From: Ceratothoa steindachneri
Taxonomy: Eukaryota > Arthropoda > Malacostraca > Isopoda > Cymothoidae
Assembly: GCA_963969495.1 (NCBI GenBank)
Contig: OZ018324.1
Span: 159,000,758 to 159,064,757, forward strand
DNA length: 64,000 nucleotides
Direction of reading: 5' to 3'
The notes beneath the pieces were generated by a model. The model ran no database searches. It worked only from the letters and a program-made list of their open reading frames with translations, and had not been told where the DNA came from. A program made the translations under genes and the position numbers. Below, in pieces: positions 1 through 9,814 of this stretch (position 1 is the first letter of the stretch; every line of letters starts with the position of its first letter).

Positions 1-235
1 CCCTCAAGCTTGGCATAATTTGGTTCTTCTCAGACGAGGAAACTTTCTGGCAGGAGACCTAGGTGGTTGAACTCGCAAAAACAACCACTGACTTACTGTG
101 TTTCCAAAAGATGTACCGAAAGTCATGAAGATCAAGTTCCCGTTCCAAATCATGGTGTTTCGAAAGGTCAGTAGCGAGGGCATCATAGCGGATATTGCCA
201 AAGTCCTTTTACACTCGTTACAACGCTCTCAACAA
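1..235 (+). pseudogene. mariner-family transposase fragment (first catalytic Asp region)
   Basis: The plus strand reads IIWFFSDEETFWQE near 17-60 and then VMKIKFPFQIMVF near 130-165. In mariner-family DDE transposases FFSDE carries the first catalytic Asp, and the K-T-K-F-P type segment follows it. The window starts inside the gene, so the helix-turn-helix N-terminus is not visible. A stop near 60 and loss of similarity after about 200 show decay. The second half of the same kind of transposase lies at 294-720 on the opposite strand, so the locus has been rearranged. Family assignment is good, subfamily is open. Confidence 0.6.
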
Positions 236-293
236 AGGGCTCAATGATAGCTTTAATCCAGTTAGACACGTTTTTATTGTTTTAACATATAAA

Positions 294-720
294 TTAGTGC
301 TTACATTGTAATATTAATAAATAGACGCACCCTCGACGAAGAAGTCCTTCTTCATCGTGGCTCAAATGCGGTTGACGGAGGACTTCAGCTCGTCGACGTT
401 GCTCTGGCGGAACTTGCAGGCCCTGCTCTCGATGTGCCCCACACGTTATAGTCGAGGGAATCGAGTTCGTGCGACTGCGGCGGCCTAAATTCATATCCGA
501 CCACAACCACTCTTGCACGGTTTTGGCTGTGAGAGGGACACCGTCCTCCTGAAAGACGTACTTCGCCTTCTTCGTGATCTTTGTCACCCAAGGCAGGAAT
601 TTCGATTCCTTTTACTTCATCTTGACACATCTGATCACAATGGAAAAGACGTTTTAATGACACGCGCTGGAAAAGTAGAACTTCAAGTTTGTTTGATGGA
701 ACATTTTTCATTAGACATGT
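294..720 (-). pseudogene. mariner-family transposase C-terminal half
   Basis: Read on the minus strand, VFQEDGVPLTAKTVQEWL (around 560-500) matches the second catalytic Asp block of mariner transposases (VFQQDGAPAHTAKTVQ type). FRPPQSHELDSLDYNVWG in another frame (around 490-435) matches the SPDLNPLDY-VWG block with the third Asp. A third frame then gives RACKFRQSNVDELKSSVNRI and an ATMKKDF-like stretch. At least two frameshifts and an in-frame stop separate the blocks, so it is dead. It faces the fragment at 1-235 and cannot be its simple continuation. Confidence 0.65.
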
Positions 721-934
721 AAGCTTCTTGAAAGATTATAAAAAGTGTAACAGAACTTTTGCTAAACCCATTACTCACTATGGATGGCTACCTTAAGTGG
801 CCGCTGGAAAGCCGTATGTGGTGCAATAGGATTTTACACCATGATACGCAAAAAGGAGGAGCCAGGTTTGTTATCCGATAATTCATTGACCAAGAGTGCG
901 AACATCTGTGGCCTTTAACTTCCCATACTCCAAC
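721..934. other. short unassigned stretch
   Basis: Between the mariner remnant and the minisatellite I see no coding signal or repeat unit. Confidence 0.4.
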
Positions 935-1229
935 TTCCTGGACTGCTATCAGTCTGAGATCATAGAGAGAGAGAGAGAGAGGGACGAACAAGTTCTGCTG
1001 CACCACCTGGACTGCTATCAGTCTGAGGGGGTTGCGAGAGACCAACAAGTTCACCTACACTAGTTGGACTGCTATCAGCCTGAGGTAGTTGAGAGAGAGA
1101 CCAACAAGTTTTCCTGCACCAACTGGACTGCGATCAGTCTGAAGTGGTTGAGAGAGAGAGAGACCAACAAGTTCTCATGCACCACCTGGACTGCTATCAG
1201 TCTGAGGTGGTTGAGAGAGAAAGAAGGAA

Positions 1230-1278
<49 letters not shown>

Positions 1279-1525
1279 AGAGAGAGAGAGAGAGAGAGAG
1301 AAAAGAGAGAGAGAGATCAACAAGTTCTCCTGCGCCACCTGGACTGCGATCAGTCTGAAGTGGTTGAGAGAGAAAGATCAACAAGTTCTCCTGCGCCACC
1401 TGGACTGCTATCAGTCTGAGGTGGATGAAAGAGAGACAAACAAGTTCTCCTGCACCACCTGGACTGCTATCGGTCTGAGATGGTTGAGAGAAAGAGAGAG
1501 AGAGAAAAAGCGAGAGAGAGTTACA
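935..1525 (+). repeat. 59-bp minisatellite with GA tract, left array
   Basis: About nine copies of a unit whose constant part reads ACCAACAAGTTCTCCTGC, then ACCACCTGGACTGCTATC and AGTCTGAGGTGGTTGAGAGA. Each copy ends in a private GA tract of variable length, the longest at about 1,213-1,316. The same unit in the same orientation forms the array at 5,510-7,012. The open frames across this stretch are side effects of the repeat. Confidence 0.9.
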
Positions 1526-1618
1526 AGGAGTTACAAGGAAAGAAAGTACCCCAGGAGACCTTACGGTCCATTCAAAGAGGGTACCTTTGGACTAGCAATC
1601 GAGCAGGCAGATGGCTGC

Positions 1619-3503
1619 TTAATTGTTTTGCGCCCCTAAACGGCCACTTTTCAAGACTTTGTCTAGTCTTGACTTGAACTGGTCAACAGATTCACTGTTG
1701 ACAACTTTCACTGGAAGTGCGTTCCACTTACCGCAGATACTGTAGGTGAAAAAATTTCCACAGAGATTGCGGTTGTAACGCTTCAGTTCAAGTTTGAAGC
1801 CGTGATTGCGCGTTCTGTTCTTACTCAGTGTGAAAATATCCCGGTAGTCAACATTGTTGAACCATCGAAGTATTTTGAAAACTTCGATGAGCTGACCACG
1901 CTGTCTACGGGTTTCCAGCGAGAACAGATCTAATTCCCTTAGTCTATCCTCATAACTTTTATGTCTGATAGAGGGAATCAGCTTGGTTGCCCTGGCTTGT
2001 ACGCGTTCCAATCTCGCGATGTCCTTTCGCAATGAAGGACTCCAAAATTGTACGGCATACTCCAGGTGCGGTCGGACAAGTGAGTTGTACAAGCACAGTA
2101 CAATCTCCTGGTTCCGATAACCAAACTGGCGCTTAATATAGCCTAGCATCCTTTGGGCCTTTTTCTCCGCCTCAATGCACTGTTTAGAGAACTTGAGGTC
2201 ACTAGTGATTGTTACACCCAAGTCCTTCTCAGTGTCGGTGGATTCAATAGCAGGGCCCTTAAGGATATACTGAGATTGGGGATTTCTGTGGCCGATATGC
2301 ATCACTTTGCATTTGTTCACGTTAAAAGGCATTTGCCACGTGTCCGACCACTCCCCAATCTTTCCAAGATCTTCCATCCTTTGCAACGTTCATACCAAGC
2401 TTGGTATCGTCGGCAAATTTGGAAATCTTGGCAACCATGTCACCGTCCATGTCGTTGACGTAGATGATGAATAGTAGTGGTCCCAGGACAGAACCTTGAG
2501 GCACCCCGCTTGTAACGGGCACCCACTCAGAAGAATGTCCATTCACCACCACCCGTTGCCATCTGCCACTTAGCCAGTTCTCGATCCAGCCGGCTACCTT
2601 TCCGTCTATGCCCAGCGCTCGCACTTTCCGGAGAAGGCGGCGGTGTGGTACCTTATCAAAGGCTTTCTGAAAGTCTAGGTAGACCACATCCACCGCCTTG
2701 TCACGATCTAGTAACGGGCACCCACTCAAAAGACTGTCCATTCACCACCACCCGTTGCCGTCTGCCACTTAGCCAGTTCTCGATCCAGCCGGCTACCTTT
2801 CCGTCTATGCCCAGCGCTCGCACATTCCGGAGAGGGCGGCAGTGTGGTACATTATCAAAGGCTTTCTGAAAGTCTAAGTAGACCACATCCACCGCCTTGT
2901 CCCGATCGTGCTCACTGAAAACGAAGTGGAAGAATTCCACAAGGTTCGTCAGGCATGACCGTTGCCTTCGAAAGCCGTGCTGGGAACTCCTCAGTACCAG
3001 GTTTGACTCTAAATACGACGTCACTTTGTCCACCATCATGCTTTCCATGAGTTTACCGACTATCGAAGTTAGACTGATAGGTAGTTCGACGGTTGGTTAC
3101 GGTCTCCTTTCTTGAAGATAGGAGTCACCTCCGCCTCACGCCAGTCTCTAGGAACGCATTTGGTCCGGATTGACATGTTCAAGATTGCGCTCAGGTGTTG
3201 TGACACTTGATCGCGCACTTCTTTCAACACTTTAGGTAGAAAGCCATCCGGGCCAGGTGACTTATTCGTCATTAGGTCACTGATCTTCTTTTTGATTTCT
3301 CCTTCGGTGAAGTCCATATCCTCCAGCTTTTTCCCCGAGTCGGAATCCGTCGGCTGGGGGATGACACCACACTCTTCAGTAAACACTGAAGAGAAGTAGT
3401 CGTTGAGGAGGTTAGCATTTTCTGCATCTGAATGCTTTAATGTCACCTCCTCATCTCGCCTTCCCAATGGGCCGGACACTCCTTTGGGTGCACTCCACGA
3501 CAT
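1619..3503 (-). pseudogene. CR1-like non-LTR retrotransposon reverse transcriptase (broken)
   Basis: Read on the minus strand from 3,503: a fingers segment with NKSPGPDGF and RDWREAEVTPIFKKGDRNQP; SSQHGFRRQRSCLTNL near 2,975; [19 protein letters not shown] holding a catalytic Asp; [20 protein letters not shown]; and SKFADDTKL, where the palm has its Asp pair (FADD box). The thumb and C-terminal domain follow (KCKVMHIGH, NSLVRPHLEYAVQFWSPSL) to a stop near 1,619. This layout is typical of CR1/jockey-type LINEs. Frameshifts occur near 3,080, in the duplicated block at 2,512-2,907 and near 2,380. The apurinic endonuclease domain that normally precedes the RT is missing. Confidence 0.88.
2512..2907 (-). 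repeat. 199-bp tandem duplication inside the LINE reverse transcriptase
   Basis: The stretch starting GTAACGGGCACCCACTCA occurs at 2,512 and again at 2,711; both copies run to the CCGCCTTGTC-CGATC block. The offset of 199 bp is not a multiple of three, so it breaks the frame. Both copies encode [14 protein letters not shown] and [14 protein letters not shown]. They differ at several sites, so they are not a fresh slippage product. Confidence 0.85.
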
Positions 3504-3917
3504 CCTGGATGAGGTTAGCTAGGAACTCCTTGCCCTTAAAGGAGAGGTGCACCCCGTCCCTTTGGTAGAGGTCTTTTCTACCATAGAATACGGCGTACGG
3601 GTCCACAAAAAGACACCCTCCGCCGTACAGAGGTCTGCAAGGCGCCTGTTTAGCGACATGTTTCTCAAGTGGGCAGTCCTGCTTGGACCCCACCTCGGGA
3701 GCATCCCCACCACAACGCGTCTGCGGGTTTTCAATCCACAGTCGTCGACAGTGCCCATAACTGTCCTAATAATCTTGCCTGTAGAGCCTACCCTTACTCC
3801 TCTGAGGTAGAGGTCGTTGCCACTCACCATAAGGGCAACGACTGAAGTCTCTGAAATCTGAGACTTCTCGGCCTCAGCTCTTACCTGCTTATTCCCACAG
3901 CCTGGGAGGCAGCTCAC
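3490..3917 (-). pseudogene. LINE ORF1 esterase (SGNH hydrolase) domain
   Basis: Minus-strand frames give VVALMVSGNDLYLRG near 3,850-3,800, matching the Gly/Asn block of SGNH hydrolases, and DLYQRDGVHLSFKGKEFL near 3,575-3,520, matching the C-terminal Asp-x-x-His block with its Ser-Phe-Lys-Gly tail. The two blocks lie in different frames, so there is a frameshift near 3,690. CR1-type LINEs often carry an esterase in ORF1. It sits upstream of the RT in the element's sense and downstream of the zinc-finger segment at 4,382-4,615, the expected ORF1 order. Its last residues (LIQDVVE) run straight into the RT fingers region, which implies a deletion. Confidence 0.65.
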
Positions 3918-4380
3918 CTTAACTCTTGTGCGAAGGCAAGCCGCTAGCAGGAGCTTTAGACCCCGTGCTTTAGAATCACCAATAAGAGTGACTCTTGCAC
4001 ATTTGTCTGCAGACGACTTAGTCTTTTCTTTCGGAGGCGACTTGCCGCTTTTCTCTTGTATCTCTAAATTTTTTTTTTTTTCTTCTTCTTCTTCTTCTTC
4101 TTATCCTTCCTCTTCTTCTTCTTCTTGTCTTCCTTGGTTATCTCTTCTTTTGATTCCCGTTTCTCTCCTTCTGCTTCTACTTTCTAGTCCTCTGTTTCCA
4201 CTTTCTTTTCTTCTCTTTCTACTTTCTCTTCTTCTCTTTCTACTTTCTCTTCTTCTATTTCTACTTTCTCTTCTTTCTTTTCTTCTTTTTGGCTCGTTGA
4301 GGAAGCCCTTCAGCAGAAGAAATCGGCTGTTGGACGTCGGGAGCCTTCTCGCATGAGCATCTGCATCTCTGTTTTTAAGA
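3918..4380 (-). repeat. TTC-rich tract (Glu/Lys-rich linker of LINE ORF1)
   Basis: The plus strand is a long pyrimidine run with TTC and CTTCTCTTTCTACTTT repeats, densest at 4,070-4,290. On the element strand it reads as Glu/Lys-rich repeats of the EKVEREE type, with at least one stop near 4,188. It joins the zinc-finger and coiled-coil part of ORF1 to the esterase. The Ser-rich plus-strand frame here is an artefact. Confidence 0.7.
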
Positions 4381-4381
4381 G

Positions 4382-4615
4382 TTAAACTTCCCTTTTAAGG
4401 AGGGAGTTCTCCTCTCTCAGTTGAGCGATGCTCTTTCCCAGGCGCTTCTCGAGTTCGCAGAAGTCACAGACACTGACGGCATCTGTGAGCTCCTTGCACC
4501 TCCTGCCCCCGAAGTCTTCACTCCATCTGTAGACTTTGCATATTTTGCAGGTTAGCTTTCGAAACGGAGGACCATTCTTCTTCGCCATCTTACAAAACTC
4601 TCGGACCATACGCAT
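4382..4615 (-). pseudogene. LINE ORF1 N-terminal zinc finger and coiled coil
   Basis: A 77-residue minus-strand frame opens MRMVREFCKMAKKNGPPF and contains four cysteines in two C-x2-C pairs (CKIC at about residues 22-25, CDFC at about 50-53), a zinc-binding layout. A heptad-like segment, LEKRLGKSIAQLREENSLL, follows and predicts a short coiled coil. A cysteine pair domain plus coiled coil upstream of an esterase is a known ORF1 arrangement in CR1-like LINEs. The frame stops at 4,382 and the Glu/Lys tract follows. The start is the first Met of the frame; the true start could be a few codons away. Function (RNA binding or multimerisation) is inference. Confidence 0.6.
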
Positions 4616-5509
4616 TGAAAAAGGGTTTTTTGGTTGTGATTTTCTCTCGCACTAATCACATCCGCCTATTTCCAGGAGGTTTTCGGTCGTTCGTGAACAG
4701 AAACCCTTTGACCAAGCGCACCAACCCTAAGGTCTCCCCTGGGCCGGACGTCCCCAATCGTGCCGCAGCTCCCAACTGATCAGCACGAGAGCCCCAGTGA
4801 ATTGGTTCTCTGATTTTTAAACAGGGGTGCTTAAGGTGTAACTGTCTTCCTACTAAGCCCTACTAATCAACTAAATACGGCAAGACTTGAGGCAAATAGT
4901 AAAGCTAAGTGCCTACGACTTCATCCGAGATCTTTAGCTGATCTGGCAACCAGCAAAGCACAAAAGCTCTCTCACCAAAGATCAGTTGAGCCTTTATTCA
5001 CCAAGTAGTGGTCACAGGGAGCTGGTCAGGCAATTACACGTTAGGAGAAAGCTTCTAAGGGGTACCTAGCATTTATCCATTAACCTTACCCCAAACGCCT
5101 GAGATCCCTTCAATCTCAGTCTCTTGCAACCTATGAGTGCACCAAGGCGTTATTTAAAGAGGTTTCAAAGCTTCTCTTCTCACGTGGCATAAGGGAGCTG
5201 GCGAGGCCCTTATTAATAAACAACTTATGTGTAATAGAGATGAAGGTTTGTTTTTTGTTATTGGGTTTTTGTTTTGATTTTTTGACAGTTGAAGAGAGTT
5301 GGTGAAACTTAGTACTAACACAATCAAAGAGGTTGGTAGGGGGATGCAAGGAGACGCATCAAAGAAGTGGTAGAGAAGTTTTACAACCATTAGTCTTGAT
5401 CCTATTACAGCTACCTTACTGGCATGGGTGACCCTACCGGACTAAAAGTCCCCCAGCTTAGCTAGCTTAACTCAGGCAGATCACGCAAGCTCTCTCACCG
5501 ACGACAAGG
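4616..5509. other. unassigned; probable LINE 5' leader and flank
   Basis: No coding signal on either strand. The part just right of 4,616 is probably the 5' leader of the minus-strand LINE. I found no clear 5' end of the element or target duplication. The minisatellite resumes at about 5,510. Confidence 0.4.
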
Positions 5510-5855
5510 TGGTTGTGTTGAGAGAGAGAGAAGAGAGAGAGAGAGAAAGAAAGATAAACAAGTTCTCCTGCGCCACCTGGACTGCTATCAGTCTGAAGTG
5601 GTTGAGAGAGAGAGACCAACAAGTTCTCCTGCACCACCTGGACTGCTATCAGTCTGAGGTGGTTGAGAGAGATAGAGACCAAAAAGTTCTCCTACGCCAC
5701 CTGGACTGCTATCAGTCTGAAGTTGTTGAGAGAGAGATAGAGAGACCAACAAGTTCTCCTGCACCACCTGGACTGCTATCCGTCTGAGCTGGTTGAGAAA
5801 GAGTGAGAAACCAACAAGTTATACGGCACCACCTTGACTGCTATCAGTCTGAGGT

Positions 5856-5909
<54 letters not shown>

Positions 5910-6090
5910 GAGATCAACAAGTTCTTCTGCGCCACCTGCACTGCTATCAGTCTGAAGTGGTTGAGAGAGAGAGAGACCAACAAGTTTTCCTGCACCACCT
6001 GGACTGCTATCAGTCTGAGGTGGTTTAGAGAGAGAGAGAGAGACCAAGAAGTTTTCCTGCACCACCTGGACTGCTATCAGTCTGAAGTGG

Positions 6091-6150
<60 letters not shown>

Positions 6151-7012
6151 AACAAATTCTCCCGCACCATCTGGACTGCCATCAGTCTAAGGTGGTTGAG
6201 AGAGAGATAAACCAACAAGTTTTCCTGCGTCATCTGGACTGCTATTAGTCTGAGGTGGTTGAGAGAGAGAGAGAGAGAGGGAGAGAGAGAGACCAACAAG
6301 TTCTCTTCCACCACCTAGACTACTATCAGTCTGATGTCGTTGAGAGAGAGACCAACAGGTTTTACTGCACCACCTAGACTGCTATCAGTCTGAAGTAGCT
6401 GAGAAAGAGACCAACAAGTTCTCCTGCACCACCTGGACTGCTATCAGTCTGAGGTGGTTGAGAGAGAGACCAACAAGTTCTCCTCCTCCCTTGGACTGTT
6501 ATCAGTCTGAGATGGTTGAGAGAGAGACCAACAAGTTATCCTGCACCACCTGGACTCCTATCAATCTGAAGTGGTTGGGAGAGAGAGACCGAAGAGTTCT
6601 GCTCTACCACCTGGACTGCTATCCATCTGAGGTGGTTGAGAGAGAGATCAATAGGTTTTCCTGCACCAGCTGGACTGCTATCAGTCTGGAGTGGTTGAGA
6701 GAGAGATAGAAAGACCAACAAGTTATACTGCACCACCTGGAGAGAGACCAAAAGGTTCTCCTGCACCCCCTAGACTGCTATCAGTCTGAGGTGGTTGAGA
6801 GAGAGAGAGAGACCAACAAGTTCTCCTCCACCACTTGGACTGCTATCAGTCTGCGGTGATTGAGAGAGAGACCAACAGGTTTTTCTGCATCACCTGGAAT
6901 GCTATCAGTCGGAAGTAGTTGAGAAAGAGACCAACAAGTTTTCCTGCTTCACCTGGACTGCTATCAGTCCGAGGTTGTTGAGAGAAAGACCAACAAGTTC
7001 TCCTGCACCACC
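5510..7012 (+). repeat. 59-bp minisatellite with GA tract, right array
   Basis: About 25 copies of the same unit as at 935-1,525, in the same orientation, each with its own GA tract. The largest GA expansions are at about 5,862-5,910 and 6,093-6,148. Copies vary by substitutions, for example GTCATCTGG for CACCACCTGG. The array is separated from the left one by the LINE. Confidence 0.92.
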
Positions 7013-7150
7013 AAAGTAGTATTTAGGTCCATGATCACCACAGTTTCCATCCACATAAACAGGGAGACCGTCGAGAAAGCCTGCAACAGGTTCAGACGCC
7101 GCCTGGAGGCCGCGGTTGAGACCGCCGGCGATTTCATTGGAGAAAATTAA
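7013..7150 (+). pseudogene. transposase C-terminal tail (mariner-like)
   Basis: Directly after the last minisatellite unit the plus strand reads a frame of about 45 residues containing VVFRSMITTVSIHINRETV, then CNRFRRRLEAAVETAGDFI and a stop. A basic FRRRLEA segment ending in a short Gly-containing FIE-like tail is how many mariner transposases finish. It may be the tail of the element whose D1 region lies at 1-235 on the same strand, with the minisatellite grown inside it, but I cannot prove the link. Confidence 0.4.
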
Positions 7151-7589
7151 TACTCCAGGAATCCCTCAAGCCTTTAACATAGATAAAATCTTTGCATGAA
7201 TGAATATCTGTTTTATTTTCTTTTATGTTGAAGTTAAAAAAAGAATATCCACTGCACTCTTCATGTAGATAGAGAGGAATGATTGTGAACAAAGAAGACA
7301 AAGGAAAGGAGATGCCAGCTTGGAACAGGACAAAGAAAGAGCAAATGAATATAAAAACATAGTGTATTCAGAGAAAGAAATATATAAACACAAAGGATGG
7401 AATTAAGAAAAAGAGGACAAAGTGCTAAATATGCTATTAAGGGGAAAAAAGAACTTGGCTGGAAAGAAAATTTAACCCAAGCAAATGAATACAGGCACCA
7501 CCGAGAAGAAATGAGAGAACAGCCATAGAGATGCAGAGAGGACAAGAAAGGGGAGTTAGGAGCTTGGAACCGGGCAACAAAGAGACAAG
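7151..7589. other. unassigned AT-rich stretch
   Basis: Purine-rich on the plus strand with no coding evidence. It forms the left flank of the LTR element. Confidence 0.4.
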
Positions 7590-7960
7590 CGAGGAGGAGG
7601 GTTGAGCGCTATATTCCAGACTTAGACTTTGTCGTTCCGAATATGGATCCCTGCTACGAAACCGAATAGCACCGGTGTTTGTCACTCGAGGATTGCGGGT
7701 CGTCAATGAATGATTCCAAAGACCTCTTATGATGCCGCGTGAATACCTTCTGTATTGCGTAGGCTTGCTTACCGGGAAGCAACAGGAAGACAACTCGCGG
7801 TAGGAAAGCTCAAAGAATACTTTCACGATTATCCTCGAGGTGGAGAATTTATATTATTCCGCTGGAAGTTCCAATATTTGCCGACGGGAGCGTTATTGGT
7901 TCGGTCCCACAGCCTCGATGGTGAGAATCAGCGGTGAAGGATGTAACGCCATAAACGGGA
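7590..7960 (-). repeat. 3' LTR of the Gmr1-like element
   Basis: Direct repeat of 11,651-12,020, starting CGAGGAGGAGGGTTGAGC and ending CGCCATAAACGGGA, with about 25 substitutions and one 1-bp indel by eye. It lies just downstream of the integrase GPY/F segment in the element's sense. Confidence 0.85.
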
Positions 7961-8059
7961 GTCCAGGGGGTAATCTCCTTCGAGGGCCGATTCTTCGTCT
8001 ATAGCTACTATCTGATAGATTCCGGCGCGCAGGTGGTATTTATTTGAAGAGGTTTACAT

Positions 8060-9330
8060 GGTAAAGCCTACTTCCAGATAGAGTCTCCACCATATAGTCT
8101 ACGGGGCCGCGTTTTTCGACTATCTGGTAAGGGCCTTTCCATTGGCTCAGGGCTTTGTTATTGTTCGCCGGAAGCAATAACAAACCTTCCTCGCCGGGTT
8201 TGAATCTTCGATCTTGAGATTTACAATCGAAGTAAGATTTATATTTTGTGAGATTTACGTCGGCGTTTTGGTAGGCTATCTCAGCGCATTATTCTAATTT
8301 CTGACGTAGCTCTATGAAGTACAAGTAAAACAACTGGACTTTCCGATCTAACTTCTGGTTTGCAAATAACTCCTTAAGAATGTTCAGTGGTCCTCGAACA
8401 TTCCTACCATATAATAGTTCGAAGGGTGCAAAACCCAAAGTGCGGTGAGGTATTTCCATGTAGGCGAATAGAGCCACGGAGAGATATTGGTGCCATTAGC
8501 TCGGTCGCTCCGCGAACAGTTTTCGCAAAATGGCCTTGAGATTGGAGTTACACCTTTCACACATACCGTTTCCAGCCGGGTGAAAGAGGGGTAGTAAAGA
8601 GGAGCTTAAGCATGAGCAGTTTCCCTACCTACTCCATTAAATGAAAGGTAAACTGCTGGCCGCAATCCGGCATGATCTCCTTAGGTAATCCAACACGGAA
8701 AAAATGGAGATGAGCAATTCTGCACGCGAAATGCTGTCAATTCTTTTGAGTGGAACAGCCTCAGGAAACCTAGTGGCAAAATCGACTAGAGTGAGAATAT
8801 AACTGTGGCCCTCACTAGATGGCGGGTAAATCGGGCCGACTAGGTCGATAGCTACTCGGGAGAAGGGTTCAGAGATGACGGGGCCCCTCTGTTAGGGGGC
8901 AGGCTTAACTCGTCCCTTAACGGATGTCTTTTGGCACAAAGGGCACGAACGACAGTATTGCAGGATTTCTTTGGCGGCTCCAGGCCAATAAAAATATTCA
9001 AAAATCCGTTTGGCACTCTTTGTGTGACCAAAGTGGCCAGCAAAAAGGTTGCCATGAGTGGTTTGGAGGATAAGGCGTACATGTGATCGAGGGAAGCATT
9101 ATGTCCGGGCCACTTTGGTATCTCCGGGGAAAGATACGCGGTAGAGGAGGTTATCCTTAATGTTGAAGGAATTTATCCTGCCACCTCTAACTGATTCCTG
9201 TGTTTCGTCCCAGGCCTTAGAACACAAGGGTTGAAGGGACTCGCTCTTCTCCTGATTTTTGAAAAAATCCTCGCTGACGATGTTTGCATAATCAGGGGCT
9301 CCGGGGGTTTCTAGGGGAACAGGCGCTTCT
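8060..9330 (-). pseudogene. gypsy integrase (Gmr1-like element)
   Basis: Minus-strand blocks in order: FAGHFGHTKSAKRIFEYFYW with YCRSCPLC near 9,060-8,930 (HHCC zinc finger); VAIDLVGPIYPP near 8,860-8,825 (first catalytic Asp); PDCGQQFTFHLME near 8,670 (second Asp); GMCERCNSNLKAIL near 8,560 (catalytic Glu); LGFAPFELLYGRNVRGPL near 8,440-8,385; and LSQWKGPYQIVEKRG near 8,150-8,105, the GPY/F chromodomain-like C-terminal motif. All three acidic residues are present, but several frameshifts and stops, including one near 8,885, disable it. The frame upstream carries the protease linker, not an RNase H. Confidence 0.85.
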
Positions 9331-9700
9331 GAATTTCGATGAGCCTGGGCGCGAGTGTTCACGGTTTGTTCCACTTGGGGTGAGGACACTTTGCGGCTCT
9401 GCCCAATCAAAACGGCACAAAACTTTTTGTGTGCCGTCACTATTCTGCCCATCCAATGAAGTAAACGCAGTCAATACGGCACTTTATTATGGGGAGCCAA
9501 TTCGCGCGTCCCAGATAGTCATGAACGATAGCGAACCGATAGTGATCTGGGGTTACTGTTGGGAGTAGCTTATCCGAGACCACGATACACGTGCACCTAG
9601 TATTTTGGACTAGGGGGGGAGATACGGCAGCCATTTACCGTACCTGCCTCGAATTGGAAGCCCCCAGGGTTACTTTTATTAAACAAAAAGTTCACCTGGT
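9331..9700 (-). pseudogene. retroviral-type aspartic protease and linker (Gmr1-like)
   Basis: FEAGTVNGCRIS (about 9,655-9,620) is followed in another frame by NTRCTCIVVSDKLLP, which occupies the place of the D-T/S-G active site. Here the Asp codon reads Asn (NTR), so catalysis would be lost. FCAVLIGQ near 9,420 resembles the end of the protease fold. A linker with NTRAQAHRNSEA follows and then NIKDNLLYRV leads into the integrase zinc finger. A TRAQA-type linker between protease and integrase is what I know from Gmr1-like elements of fish. Confidence 0.6.
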
Positions 9701-9814
9701 GGCCAGACGGACCGGGTTCACTTGAAGGGGGAGGAGATTCTAGTGGAGATGGGTTCTGAGAAGGGGTGGCACTCACCTGGTGCACCTGGTGGGGGAGAAC
9801 ACATTTCTCAATTG

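Noticed and set aside
1064..1639. Long plus-strand frame rich in Arg/Glu across the GA minisatellite
   Set aside because: A product of repeat units whose length keeps the frame open; no homology or initiation evidence.
3928..4356. Ser/Leu-rich plus-strand frame
   Set aside because: It is the antisense of the Glu/Lys tract of the LINE ORF1.
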